A stretch of DNA of 64,000 nt from Lathyrus oleraceus (taxonomy: Eukaryota > Streptophyta > Magnoliopsida > Fabales > Fabaceae): assembly GCF_024323335.1 (NCBI RefSeq), contig NC_066580.1, positions 141,474,188 to 141,538,187 of the forward strand, written 5' to 3'. Positions within the stretch are counted from its first letter, which is position 1. Every line of letters starts with the position of its first letter. Made by a program: the position numbers and the translations under genes. Positions 11,522 to 24,433 of the stretch are shown here, piece by piece. The notes under the pieces are model-generated. The model ran no database searches. It saw only the letters and a program-made list of their open reading frames with translations, and was not told where the DNA came from.

Positions 11522-13027
11522 TGTAAGACCCCAATTTTGACCCTAAGATCCCTCGTGCAATTTCATCATAAGCATAGCATTGGGATCATACCTTGGAATC
11601 CTCCTTGCCCCTTCTTCATTGGGTTTGTTTTGGGAGAGATCACCAAGCACTTTGTGATTGTATCATACTTGTATATTATCATTTTACTAATCAAAATACC
11701 AAAAATATGTCTTTGCATTTGCCTAAGGTAGGGCATGATCACATTGATCTATCAAGTTCATATCTAGGGTTTGAGACCCTCATGACAAAGAGCACAACCA
11801 TGAATTGGTACAAGAATGGTTATGAGCATCATATATGAGTTCCATTGATTCCTACATGTTATTTTGATCAAGTTTTCTTCAAGAGTTTGAGGGTGATTTA
11901 CCTTGGAAACCCTAGTTTGACTGGGTATCTTGAGTAACTTCTCAGATAAGCTATCTCACCAATTGATCAAACTTCTCAAGGGACACTTCAAAATTCATCA
12001 TCTTATGCATATATGATCTACCATGAGCCAAGAAAGTCAAAATAATTGAAGGTTAGCAAGTTGGTTGATGGTGGTTGGCCAGATGAATTCATCTGATCAA
12101 AACTGGGTCTCCATAGACCTTATCTCCTACAATTTTCACCATATAAAAATGATTCCAAGAGAAACGTTACTCTAAATTACATTCCAAACAACTTTAATGT
12201 TGAGACCTAGATCTAGTTTTTCTTGGAAAATCATTTTCTATGTTTAAAACATTATAGGCCATTTTGTCTAAACCCTAATTTGAAAGTCAACTTCCCAAGG
12301 CCATAACTTGCTCAATTTTTATGGTATGAAAGATTTCAAAGTTGCACAATCAAATTCAAGGTGTCTAATTCAACTTTGATGTTTGGAGTGAGAGATAATT
12401 CAACTTTTATGAGCATGTGATATGAGGTTACATTATAGGTCACTTTTGACCTATACCATTGAACAAGTGATTTTTCCAAACTTCAAAAATGCATAACTCT
12501 ATCATTTCAAATCCAAATGACATGAAATTGGTGACCATTTTGAGGGTGTTTGAAAGAGATACAAATTTTATGAAGACATGTTTCTCATTTGAAGCTCACA
12601 TAAAAAGTTAAGCAAGGTCGAATATTAAGATATATAGCTTGACACTTAGAAAATTTTTCAATATGTTGAAATTTCCAAACTTCCACCTCAAAATTAATCA
12701 TGCTACAAGCTTCAAATGTAAAAGTGTTGAACATGAAAGTTGTTCCTCTTGACCTAACCTTTCCAAAATGTCCAATTTCATCCATTTTGGACAATAATTG
12801 CTAGGGATGTGCATGGCATGAACATTGCATCATCATTTGGCAAGGATCAAACTTCCAACTTCCATACACATTTGCCTTGCATTCTAATTCACTTTCAGAC
12901 TCACTCACACTCAGTTGTGGATCAAATGGAATGATTTCATGGGCCTGTACACGCCCATGCACCCATGCATCACTCATTGCCAATTTTGGAAAGTCATTTG
13001 GAAGGTGCAAATATCACATGATCCAGC

Positions 13028-13035
13028 TATAAATA
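13028..13035 (+). promoter_or_regulatory. TATA box of the solo LTR
   Basis: TATAAATA in the context 'cagctataaatagagctc'. The aligned place in the 3' LTR of element A also carries TATAAATA (47770-47777), and so does the solo LTR at 30671 (32197-32204). Confidence 0.65.
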
Positions 13036-14059
13036 GAGCTCATATGCTCAGAATTCAACACACATTCGCGCCAGCTTTGATCCTAAACCTCTAACCCTTC
13101 CATTTGAGAGGATAAACCTGAGAATTTCCTTTGGAAATTGAGTTGAATTCTCACTGTTTTGAGATTTAAAACTCCAAGGATCCAAGTGTTGGTGTAAGCC
13201 CTAGAGGCCAATACTTTTGGTACTTGTGTCGAATTATTTATTAATAATAAAAGGCATTTTTTTTATTATGGTTTATTAATAAAGTGCCTGGAATAGATAG
13301 TTAGTTTAATGTATTAAGTGTGACTTAATCATGAGAACACATTAAACATAAGGACACTATTCTTAAAGTATCCGTAGTCAAGCTTTAGTGTGAAGTGGGA
13401 TAACATTAAAGCATTAAGACTATTATGTTTGTAGACTGACGATCACATCTCATGGATCATGGATAAAGAGTTATCGAGTCTTAAACATAGGTATGAATAT
13501 TAGGAGTAATATTTATACCGGATTGACCCGCTATGAGAATACTATATAGAAAGTTATGCAAAGTGTCATAAGTTATTCTCATGGTGATAATAGTGTATTC
13601 CACTCTTCGACCTGAAACCACTATGGATCCTAGATGTAGAGTCGAGTGCTTTATTGCTGATCCAACGTTGTCCGTAACTGGATAACCATAAAGACAGTTG
13701 ATGGGTACTCCACGAAGCATGCTGAGGGACATGAGTGACCTAGATGGAATTTGCCCATCCTGCATAAAAGGATAAATGTCTATGGGCCCAATATTGAACT
13801 GGACAAGGATGACACGGTCTATGCCTTGTGTTCAATATAGACATAAGAGCAAAAGGGTAATTATACACATAAGTATTATCATAGAAGGAATTGTCAGATC
13901 ACTTGACATTTTCGTGTCTTGGGTAGCAGTGATGTGTTGCTAGATACCGCTCACTGTTTATTATGTTAAATACATGATTTAATATAATTGCCAATGCCGC
14001 GAAAACCTACAGGGTCACACACAAAGGACGGATTGATGAGAGATAGAGTAACTAAGGAA

Positions 14060-14190
14060 TACCGTAAGGTACGGTGCCCTTAAGTGAATTATAGAACATC
14101 GTAAGGTGCGGTGTACTTGAGTAGAATGCGAAATATGGTAAGGTACCATGGGCTTAAGTGATTTTGGGCATATTATAAGATATGGGCCAA
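14060..14190 (+). repeat. Imperfect ~47-bp tandem repeats in LTR
   Basis: Three to four degenerate copies built on 'gtaaggtacggtgcccttaa', 'gtaaggtgcggtgtacttga' and 'gtaaggtaccatgggcttaa', located 50-180 bp upstream of the TATA box. That is where U3 enhancer repeats usually lie; the function is inferred. Confidence 0.6.
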
Positions 14191-14234
14191 AATACACTTA
14201 TGTGGGCTTTTTAGCTTGAAGCCCACACAAGTGG

Positions 14235-14252
14235 TTCTATAAATAGAACCCT
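14235..14252 (+). promoter_or_regulatory. TATA box at the centre of an inverted repeat
   Basis: GGTTCTATAAATAGAACC places TATAAATA (14238-14245) between 8-bp perfect arms. This is the likely core promoter of the 1.4-kb LTR; transcription would start about 30 bp downstream. Confidence 0.6.
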
Positions 14253-14288
14253 TGTGCAGAAGCATTCATAGCGGTTGCATTATTTTCG

Positions 14289-14291
<3 letters not shown>

Positions 14292-14337
<46 letters not shown>
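14292..14337 (+). repeat. (TC)23 microsatellite
   Basis: 46 bp of uninterrupted TC just downstream of the TATA box, in the expected 5' untranslated part of the LTR transcript. Confidence 0.95.
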
Positions 14338-14341
<4 letters not shown>

Positions 14342-17300
14342 AAAGCCTTCATTCGTACCAGCTAGCACTGTGATTGAAGGAATCCGTTCGTGTGGACTGA
14401 GTAGAGACGTTGTCATCGTTCAACGTTCGTGATCGCTCCGTGGATCTGAATCAAAGGTTTTGATCATCACAAGAGATCTGCACCAAAGGTTTCAATTGTC
14501 ACAAGAGGTAAATATTCTATCACTGATCATGACCATTCGTAAGGATCTCTAAAGGAGAAAATTTTAATTTCCGCTGCGTTTTGGATCGCAATTCTCCTTC
14601 ACCAAGACCTTTTATGCATTCTAATTCACTTCTGCAAGCATACTGAGCAAGATCAAGCATAAGCCAAAGCAAGAACAGTTGAATCCAGACCTCCATTGAA
14701 GGTATTTTACAAAAAAAATCATCTCTTCGATTCTCGCTTAATTCTACTCAATTCTCTTGGATCTTTGGTTGTCTGAAGTCCTACCAATGTAGGAAAGAAG
14801 ATTGAGTTGTTTAGAGGTCAAATCGAAGCAACTCAGCTGACACACCTAAAAATTCAACTCCTCATATCTTTCTATATATGTGGAGTTAGTTAAAATTGAG
14901 GTCAGATTCGTGCTTTATGCCATTTTTTCTTTCAGATCATATCCTCCTTTTTCATTTTCTTGATGGTGATGAATGAACCAGTCCGACCAGGGTCACCGGA
15001 GAAGATGACCGACCATTGGACGCCGGTGATGTGTTGGCATGGTTCAGAGCCATTGATCCTTTTTAAATTGTTTTAATCTCGTGCGTTGTTTTTAAATACC
15101 AAGCCTATGCCGCATTGACTCAAGTCCACCATGGAACGCGCGCTGGTGGCCACTTGATCTGCCACCTCAATTAATGAGGGAGATCAAGTGGTCCACGTTT
15201 TTTCTGATTATTTTAATTTCATTTTAATTGCTTTATTTTCATTAACTCATATTAATTTTAATATTGATCCAAAAAATATGAGAGTTTCACCAAAAATTTT
15301 CAAATAATTTCCTCTTTCATATTCTTGATTAAAATTATTTTTTGGATCATTATTAATATTTTTCATGATTTAATTGATTTTGCATTTGTTTTTAATTATT
15401 TAAAAATACTTTTAAGTCTTCAAAAATTCTGAAATTTGTTCTCCAAGGTCCTTTGACCTTGTTTGACCTATGATAAATCTCATGGCCCTTTATTTGGTGT
15501 TTTGATGAGGTTTTAGGAATTTGACAAACCACATTTAATTTAAATGTATTATTTTAGTATTTTTAATTTGAATGAATGCTAATTAATTTTATTGACCAAT
15601 TGTGATGACTTGTTTGTGTTTGACTCTTGTTGTTGGGCCTTGGTCAAGGTCGATTTGACTTTGTCAAGTTAATATCATTGGATTTAGAGGAGTGATAGAA
15701 TGTACATTCCATCTCCTAAAATGAATGAATGATATTAATTTGGTAAAAGTCCTCCTTTGACCAATTTGAGTTTTGATCCATTCCCCTCACTCTTCATCTT
15801 ATTCCCCTTCTTTATGCATTCATCTCATTTGGCCTATGATATCTCAAAGTCCTAAAGCTAGTTGATTGAAAAATTAACATGAGTATGGATGAGATTAGGC
15901 CACACCTTTTCGATATTCTTTTTGTGTGTGGTATGTTTCATGAGCATAGTCCATTATACTATGTCTCTAGCATGCATTAACACAAAAATTCTATTGCCCG
16001 ACCTCAAATAGTTGTGACCTCTACATAAGTCCAATTACGATTGCTTAACATAGCGCTAAATTTGTGACATAAAAGGCATATCATTCTAGTTAGTGAGATT
16101 GTAAGTCTCCCCTCTTTCATGGTATTGTGTGGAAACTTGTCCTTTTTTCCTTCCTTTGGAAGATGTCTTGGCTCAAGGATCCATGCTTGTGATAAGTGGG
16201 TTGAGTGTTCTCCAAAGAATGTCTAAAAATGAAAAGCAAAAGAAAAACAATACTAACTTCTAACCTATTAACAACTAAATTTAATTTCAAGCCATTTACT
16301 TTAATGTCATTCAATTCTAGCTTTTATACATTTGCCATTGTTCATATCATTCTAATTGTTTATTTTAATGCAATTTTTACTTTGTCCGCTTGGACCATAT
16401 TGTGTGATATATTTTGTTTGTGTATACTTTGCTTGTTTGTGTGGTCTTTGACCATTAATGTACATAATAACAACAAAAGCCCTAAAAAACTTTTGTGTGG
16501 ACTGTTGGCTTGATCTTGAACAAATGGACTTAGAATTTAGGCAACATTCCTATGCTAAAGGACTTGGACAATGCCAACTTATTGAGAAACCAAGTGCTTG
16601 CAATTTGAAACTTCATCTAATACATCATTCAAGATCCCTCTGAGTTCATCTGCAACATGATCATTGTGTAGCTGTCATTTTGAACCTGTGACTTGTGGAA
16701 TTCATCTGCTACATGGACTAAGTTTGAAGAAGATCATGGAATGGCTAAAGCTTGGATGTGGCTATATTTATTTGATGCCTTTACTCTTCAAGATAATATA
16801 ATTGTGCATTTGTGTGTTGCTTGATTCTAAATGTCCAAGGGAATTCTGGGTTTCTATTGACATTCTTGTATATTGGATTGCTACCCATTTGGTCAGATCT
16901 TTTCAACTCTCAACTTTTAATTTTGTGCATAGGATTAGTCTCTTCATCTTCTCCCCATTTCTTTAATTTCAAAATCTCTCCCTCCCTTTTCAAAATTTTC
17001 TTTGATTGAACTTATTTTGTTCTAAACTTTGACCATTTTGCAAAAAAGATAGAAACTTTGGCCTTATGCCATTGAATTTTCAAACTTCCTTTTATTAATC
17101 AAACTTGTAAATGAACTTAACTATACTTGACTTAAACTTTCAAAAAGCAAAAAAGAACTAACTCATTCAAACTTTTTCTTGGGCCTTTGTGCCTTTCAAA
17201 CTTAATTTTTTTTGTTAAATGCAATGCATCCACTTTGAAATTTGTATCACGAACTACAAGGTTTTGATCCCTCATTTTTATGTTGGTACGTAGGCACAAG

Positions 17301-17650
17301 ACCGTAGGTCTTTCCAAAAACAAAAATATAATTAATGAATTCTTTTCTCATCCCCCCATTCTATTTGTTTGTAAACATCATTTTGTACAAAATACATATG
17401 CACACAAAAAGGGCTCCCTAGGAGTACCTAGGACACTTTGGGTGCTAATACCTTCCCTTTACGTAACCAACCCCCTTACCTGTAATCTCTGACATTTTAT
17501 TAGTTTTGATTTGAAAACTTCTTACTTTTCGGTTTTGTTCGTACTTTTTCCCTTTTCCCTTGGAAACAATAAAAGTGCGGTGGCGACTCTTGTTATTTGA
17601 TCTCTAGCTTATCCATAGCTTGATGATCATGAATTTACCGCTACAATCTT

Positions 17651-19180
17651 GACGTCTATGGAGATTCAACTTTGGTTGCGAATCAGATCAAAAGTGAATG
17701 GGAGAAGAATCAACCCGGTTTGATACCATACAGAGATTATGCAAGGAGGATATCAACCTTCTTTACAAAGGTTTAGTTTCATCATATCCCTCGAGATGAA
17801 AACCGGATGGTAGATGCTCTTGCAATGTTGGCCTCAATGATTATGGTGAAATTTTGGAATGAAGTTCCTAATTTGACTGTGTTGCGTCTTGATAGGCCAA
17901 CTCATATATTTGCTGTTGAAGACGTCAAGGATTAAAAGCCTTGGTATTTTGATATCAAATGTTTCCTCCAAAGTCAGATTTACCCGTCTGGGGCATCTTT
18001 GAAAGATAAGAAGACTTTGAGGAGATTAGCTGGCAACTTCTACCTGAATGGTGATGTGCTTTATAAGAGAAACTTCGATATGGTTTTTCTCAGATGCGTG
18101 GATAGACACGAAGCATACCTGTTGATGACTGAAGTCCATGAAGGTTCCTTTGGTACTCATTCCAATGGACATGCTATGGCAAAGAAAATGTTGATAACAG
18201 GTTACTATTGACTGATAATGGAATCTGACTATTTCAAGTTTGTGAAGAAGTGTCACAAGTGTCAAATTTATGCGGACACGATTCATGTTCCTCCGACACT
18301 GTTGAATGTCATTTCCTCCCCATGGCCCTTCTCCATGTGGGGAATTGGTATGATTGAGCCAAAAGCTTTGAACGTACATCATTTAATTCTGGTGGCTATT
18401 GACCACTTCACAAAATGGGTTGAAGCGGCATCGTATGCAAATGTGACCAGGTAAGTTGTTGTAAGGTTTATCAAGAATCATATTATATGTCGTTATGGTG
18501 TGCCAAGTAAACCCATTACTGATAATGGATCTAACTTGAACAATAATATGATGGAAGCTCTTTGCAAAGAGTTTAAGATTGCACATGATAACTCTTCTCC
18601 CTACATGCCTAAGATGAACGGGGCTATTGAAGCTGCGAACAAGAACAATAAGAAGATTATTTAGAAGATGGTTGTAACATATAAAAATTGGCAAGAAATT
18701 CTCCCATTTGCTTTACATGGGTACTGTACATTCATCCGCACTTCAATAGGGGAAACCCCTTTCTCTCTCGTTTATGGTATGGAAGCTGTGCTCCCCGTGG
18801 AGATTGAGATTCCCTTATTACATATCTTGATGGAAGCCAAGTTGATTGAAGCTGAATGGTGTCAGACCAAATATGATCAGTTGAATTTGAGTGAAGAGAA
18901 GAGGTTGACTGCCATGTGTCATGGTCAGTTATATCAATAGAGAATGAAGAAAGCATTTGATAAGAAGGTCAAGCCTCGTATGTTTAGAGAAGGTGACCTC
19001 GTGCTTAAGAAGATTATATCTTTCAAACCTGATGCTAGGGGCAAATGGACTCCGAATTATGAAGGCCCATATATTATAAAAAGAGCCTTTTCAGGCGATG
19101 ATTTGATTCTTACAACTATGGATGGTGAAGAGTTCACGCGTCCTATAAATGCTGATGCAGTCAAGAAATACTTCGCCTAA
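17651..19180 (+). pseudogene. int: Element A pol: end of second RNase H, and integrase
   Basis: Continues the domain broken at 11521: VYGDSTLVANQI (third catalytic D, 17663) and DENRMVDALA, then a linker. The integrase follows in one frame. The zinc domain is H...H...KKCHKCQ (about 18137-18270). The catalytic triad is intact: D at 18401 (AIDHFTKW), D at 18521 (ITDNGSN) and E at 18629 (GAIEAAN), the last two 36 codons apart as in DD35E. A GPY-type C-terminal module (GPYIIKRAFSGDDLIL) ends in ADAVKKYFA and TAA at 19178. Five or more stops (17775, 17933, 18209, 18452, 18662, 18938) prevent translation. A one-base frame mismatch also exists at the insertion point. Confidence 0.88.
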
Positions 19181-20466
19181 AAAAAATAAAAGAACAACTC
19201 GCTAAGTTGAAAACCCGAAAGGGTGGCTTAGGCAAAAATGAGCGTCTCGGTGGATCGAAAACCCGAAAGGGAGATCCAGACAAAAATTAGAGACATAAAA
19301 CATAAAATTTGTCTTAGTAGATTGAGTACCCCACCTTAGGGCAATCTAGGCAAAAATTAGGGATTATGGCAAGTAACTGCATCCGGCTGGTCCTGATCGT
19401 TGAAGCAGTTTTGAGCAGTCATTTGGTTCTGATTCATCATTCTCATCCAAAGACAAGTACAGTGGATTTTGAAGTTGGTAGGGAGAGTAGTGATCATTGT
19501 ATTCAATGTAGCCCTTTCCCATGTAAATTACCATTTTCAAACTTTGTAAAGATCCATGGAGTCTCGCCATTTGCGGGCTACCATTCTATTAAATAAAGTT
19601 GAGCTTTTTATCCAATTATTTCTATTCTTATTTGTTTCTGTTTTAAAATTGAATTTTTATGATGATAATTTTGAAGTAAATCAATGAACAATTATTTTTC
19701 TTAAAATAATAAAAACATGCACTTTAAGAATAATCGATTTCAGCAAGGAATGTCAACAACAATCTAAGAACAGGTAAGTCTTGAAGTGTGAAGCATTGTT
19801 ATCTTCCCCAAGCAGTTGGTTTGGCAACTTTTTCCAACCCCAAAAGTTCGTCGTTCATTCTCATCATGGTTAAGAAGTTGCTCCCCAAGTGACCTATTAT
19901 CCCCAATTGAGCTGATGATTGGTCCCCTTTGCAATTCATCTTTCCCAGCTGAGGTGTTCATGTTTTGAATCCCCCAGTTTGTGACTTGATGATTGGACCC
20001 TGGATATCCCAGAACCTTTATTTGGTCTCCAGATCCCTATTTGTATTTGTGTGAGTCAGATCTGGTTATCTTTGCCTCGAAATTGGTTTATTTCACAATT
20101 TCAAAGAAGAATTCTATGATTATTGAGGAATGTGATGGTCTTTGGTTTGTTCCAACAAGTCACAACATCCCCAACAATTTTCCTGGTTCCTCATTTAGAG
20201 CTTTATCTCTTGTATTCCCTGGTAGAGTTCGTCTTCTGATAGAAGTTCCCTCATTCCCGGTAGTGTTTGGTTCTAAGCAATATTGACTTTTGTCTTCTCA
20301 TTTGACATGGTGTGGATTTAAAATTCCCCGCAGCATTGACTTGTTTGGATCCTCAGCATGTTCTTCTCTATCCTCAACATGTTTGGTTGATTATCCTTCA
20401 GCAGTGCTCTCTTCCTCCCGCGGAGTTTGCCATGATTGATTGGAAACATGTTTTCCATGTCTTCCC
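19181..20466 (+). other. Element A 3' UTR, first part
   Basis: No gene. Just after the integrase stop come short repeats built on 'gaaaacccgaaagggtggct' and 'gaaaacccgaaagggagatc' (19205-19360). The same block is found on the minus strand downstream of element B's integrase (60310-60480), so this is a conserved Ogre 3' UTR segment. The remainder is T-rich and also partly alignable with element B. It is interrupted at 20467 by a copia element, flanked here by TTCCC (20462-20466). Confidence 0.75.
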
Positions 20467-21590
20467 TGAAATTCTAGTATCAGATATGAGATGTCGAAGG
20501 TAATGTCACGACACTAATATCTGAGTAATGCAAACAGGATAAAGATAAAGAATAGTAATGCAAGAGACACAAGCAATTGTTAACCTATTTCGGTCCAACT
20601 CACCTGCATCTGGGGGCTACCAAGCTAGGAAGGAAATCCACTAAATAGAATTAGTTCAAAGACTCCCCGTACACTTCAACAAGTTACAGTCTTTCTCAGC
20701 TAATCTCTACCCGTGCGACTTCTACCTAAGCACTCTTAGATATGAGAACCCACTCACTCCCCCTCAATCACACCTGTGATTTTAAACAACAATTACTCTG
20801 AAAAGAAGACACTTCTCAATTACACACACTTGATCTTCAATCAAGTAGACACACACTTAATCTTCAACCAAGTAGACACACACCTGATCTTCAACCAAGT
20901 AGACACACACTTGTTCTTACTTAACATCTTCAATCAAGTAGACACACACTCATGCTTAAAATCTTAGAGTGACAAATTACAACTCACAAATCAGACCAAT
21001 TCAATCATCTATGGATGAATTGAATGGCTTACAAGTTTCACGACTAAACAAGACACAAACCCTTATATTCTCTCAATATTTCGCTCAGTATTGGTTGTGT
21101 AACAAATCAGGTTTTCCATGTCCTATTTATAGAAGCATTCAGCTGGGCTTGGACATCTTGAAAACCCTAAAACTAGTTTCCAATTAAATCTTCTCATGAC
21201 AGCTGGTTAGATCTCCTTGGAAAATAAGTAAATAAGGTTGTAATTAATGATTGAATGCGCCTGCAAATTAGATCTCCAATCATACGTAGATTGCCATTAA
21301 ATGCGCAATCACAAAACACATAACATTCTCCCTGAATGTTCTGTGTACAGGATGTCATGACATCGGGTCTGACATCCTGGAACAATCATGCATAATTCCA
21401 TTTATAATTTCCAGCAGGTACATAATATCAGATGCCATGACATTGTGTATGACATCCTGAAACAATCCTGCATAATTATATTTTTTAAACTCCAGCAGGT
21501 ACACAGATATCTTAAGTTAAGACATCACATGCAACATCTTGTGAACACTCTTTGTTTTACCAAAATTGCTGCCAACACTTAGAACCAACA
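20467..21590 (-). repeat. 3' LTR of minus-strand copia
   Basis: On the minus strand it runs from TGTTGGTTCTAAGTG to CTAGAATTTCA. A TATA-like TATAAATA lies on the minus strand at 21124-21131. It holds four to five copies of a 27-28 bp repeat at 20815-20950. Confidence 0.92.
20815..20950. repeat. ~27-bp self-complementary minisatellite in 3' LTR
   Basis: Units such as 'cttgatcttcaatcaag' plus 'tagacacacac', repeated four to five times. Each unit holds CTTGAT...ATCAAG, so it can fold. The matching array in the other LTR is at 27705-27830. The plus-strand copia LTRs have only one unit. Confidence 0.85.
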
Positions 21591-22447
21591 AACTCCCCCT
21601 TTGGCAAATTTTGGCTAAAACATATATCTGTCCTTTTTGTTCACAAGAAAAACTACCAGCAGTTAAACAACAGTTTAAGCAGCAACAAAAGCAAACATAA
21701 TTACTAGTGATAGAAGCAACTAGTAAGATACACAAATGCACAAGGGTACTTCTTCTCCCCCTAGGTCTGTGCAACACAAACATCTCCTTTAATAATAACA
21801 ACACCTGTAACCACAACACCTATAATAGTCAGAATCACCCTCTGACATCTTCTTCAACATCACCTATGCACCACATCAGACATCTCTTCCAACATCAACT
21901 ACACAGAACATGAGACATCTCTCCCGACATCACAGAACAGAACAACATTCTGTTTTACACATCTCCTTCAACAGTAGCTGTTCATCTATTTAGCTACACC
22001 AGCACAAACACAACTCCACAAATTTAACTGTCCACATAAACATTTCTCCCCTTTTTTAGTCAAAATTGACCAAAGGTGACCAATTAGACAAAATAAATGT
22101 CAATTAGCCTAGCAGAGAATGTCACAACAGATGTTATAACATATAAAATGTTAAAACATAAATGTTAGGAGATACAAACCACAATTATACACAGCTATGA
22201 TAGCTGAGATAATTAGAAATCCATGGAACTCATTAAGAGCCCAAATATTACATAAAGGCATCAGTAAGGACTGCCACAAATTACACACATTTCAACAACA
22301 AAACAAATTCTTCAGCATCCAAAGTAGTCAAAACAGCAGGGGGACCAGTCTTCATAACAGTATACCCAATCAGCCAAACCAACCCAGTCTTCATCACATC
22401 ATACAACACACACAGTCTTCATAACAAAAGGGGGAAACCATTACCAC
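21591..22447 (-). other. PPT and 3' UTR of minus-strand copia
   Basis: The polypurine tract AAAGGGGGAGTT (minus strand, 21602-21591) abuts the LTR. The rest is non-coding and AC-rich, with scattered 'gacatctc'/'aacatcac' repeats around 21840-21950. No gene is seen. Confidence 0.75.
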
Positions 22448-24226
22448 TCAGTTTGAGGAAGAAGCATCATCTTCACCTCCAGAATCAGAGCTGCCACTAG
22501 ATTGAGCATTGGACCTCTCACTTGAGGTATTGGCATCTGAATCCTTGGCCTCACCAGCCTTCTCCATCTCTTCCTTCTCTAAGCTACCAATAAGATCCTC
22601 CAAAACCTCTTTTCTTGCCTTGGTAACCCTAATACCAGTATCTAGCTCCTTACAAGTTTCCTTCAGTTGATCAATCAAGCTACCTTGAGAGGCAGGCTCC
22701 TTCCTTGTAGATGTCATGACAACATCATTGACATGGCTTCCTTCAAACAACTTGTAGTGAATGGACAGTGGAGGCTTTCTTTTTCTTGGAGTATCACTTG
22801 TGTTGAGAATGCCTGGTTGCTGGCTCAAGATAATTCCACAAATGATGGATGGAAAGGCAATGGGCAACTTTACTGCATTAGTGGAGGCATGTTTGATAAT
22901 TTGATTAAACATAAACCTTCCAAAGTCAAAGTTTATCCTAGTTCCAATAGCATAAATGATTCTTCTAAGACCAATAGAGATAGTTGAGATATGATTAGTA
23001 GGCACCTAGTTGGCTGAACCAATCTTAAGTAAGATGGCATATTTGACAGTTAGCTTGCCAGTTGATGGATGATTCTTACTAGGTCACTCCTTAATTTGGC
23101 CAACAGTAATAGTCCTACAGACTTCATTGTCTGTAGCCTCTAAATCCACACCTCCTTCAGTTCCTCTCCCTAGAAATTTGTTGATTATGGTTGGGGAGAA
23201 TCTCACACATCTACCTCTTACGAAAACCTTGCAGAATTCCTTGCTACTCTTTTCAGAAATATCCTCAGGGATATTCACAACAAACTCTTTTACTAACCCC
23301 TCAAAGCATTGGGGTAAACTAACAAGAGTTTTCATCAGACCAGCATTCTTGATCAATTCCATGACTTCCTTCACCTCTACAGTCTCCTTTCCCAGCCCCC
23401 TTTCAACAGCCACCCTCCTTTGAATGACAAACTTCCACTTGGCAACACCATCTTCTAGATGGAAAGAGATGTTATCTAAGTGCACAGCTATAACTTTGCT
23501 TGGAGACTTCTTGACAGTCTGTCTTTTAGCAGGAAAGATGTCTGGGACATCGTCTTCGACATCATCATCAGAGTCAGAACTCTCTCTGACCTTCCTCTTC
23601 TTAACCTCAACTTTACTCCAAGACTTGATGGCTCCTACACCAGCAGTCTTCTTCCTAGTTCCGGCTCTCATCATTTCAGCAACAATCTTCCCCTTTCTGG
23701 TCTTCAACTTCCTAGAAACACTTGGTTTTACATGATGAACCAATGTGTTATCTCCTTCCTCAGAACTTTCTTCCTCCAGATCAATAACATTCTCAACAGT
23801 TTTATGAGACACCTTTGCTGGTTTCTTACTAGGTAAGGTTTTACCTAGAGAACATAATCCCTCAGCAGCCACTTCCTTCTCTGATCTAGATGAATCATCA
23901 TCTTTCTCAGCTTGGGGTTCCACCTCAGGAGAGGGGTCCCTTCTAGACAGAGGGGTAGAAACACCCTTGACTGCATGCCCTTCATTCAGAATCCTAGTAA
24001 CTAGTTTCCTAATGGTACGATCAGTAAAGTGCATGTCATCTTTATGAGGAGATTTTTCAGGAATGTTACCTTGATTACTTCCAGCTGTGGAACAAGGCCC
24101 AGGAGCGTCGTCTGGAATTACACAAAGAGGAGTAACGTCCAACACGTCTTCATCTAGAAACTCCATGGAGGGAGTCCTTGCTTGATGAGAGGGTTTTGAA
24201 CCAGAGGATGAGGGATGTTGAGACAT
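22448..24226 (-). pseudogene. Env-like extra ORF of minus-strand copia
   Basis: Located after pol, where SIRE-lineage elements carry an envelope-like ORF of unproven function. The ATG at 24226 gives MSQHPSSSGSKPS. An acidic, Ser-rich N-terminal half with basic clusters (RKLKTRKGK, KKRKVRESSDSDDD) leads to a globular middle (VHLDNISFHLEDGVAKWKFV, KEFCKVFVRGRCVRFSP, HASTNAVKLPIAFPS). The end is coiled-coil-like (QLKETCKELDTGIR...) with an acidic Ser-rich tail. The middle resembles the 'putative plant transposon protein' domain found in legume elements. Two nonsense codons, 23084-23086 and 23006-23008, both replace tryptophan. No signal peptide or membrane segment is evident. Otherwise open for 593 codons. 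Confidence 0.8.
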
Positions 24227-24433
24227 TTTGTTGAACTTTTGAAAAAAATCTCTTTGCCCTAGCAGAGGTTTTCTGAGAAGTTGGACGAAGATGGAAATGG
24301 TTGTGTTTAGGTAGTGTGTGGAAATGGCATAGATACTAATTCCAATACTAGGTAATGATTCATCATTAATGTGGCTCTTTCTTTTAAGTGGGCAGACAAT
24401 ATTTTTATTACCTTTTCCACTCCACTTTAATTT

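Larger units (their letters stand above)
13187..14601 (+). mobile_element. Nested solo LTR, unrelated family, 1415 bp
   Basis: TGTTGGTGTAAGCCCTAGAG at the start and ATTCTCCTTCA at the end, flanked by perfect TSDs CCAAG (13182-13186 and 14602-14606). It has no PBS, coding region or second LTR, so it is a solo LTR. It interrupts the larger solo LTR shortly after that LTR's TATA box. The superfamily cannot be settled from an LTR alone; length and termini would suit Ty1/copia. It contains imperfect tandem repeats around 14060-14190, a TATA box and a CT microsatellite. Confidence 0.9.
11522..17645 (+). mobile_element. Solo LTR, Ogre-type, with nested insert
   Basis: Begins TGTAAGACCCCAATTTTGAC and ends GAATTTACCGCTACA. 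It is flanked by the perfect TSD ATCTT (11517-11521 and 17646-17650), with no internal region, so it is the product of LTR-LTR recombination. Without its nested insert it is about 4.7 kb, similar to element A's 3' LTR (4.8 kb) and alignable along its length. TATA box at 13028-13035. It splits the second RNase H of element A between its second and third catalytic residues. Confidence 0.93.
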
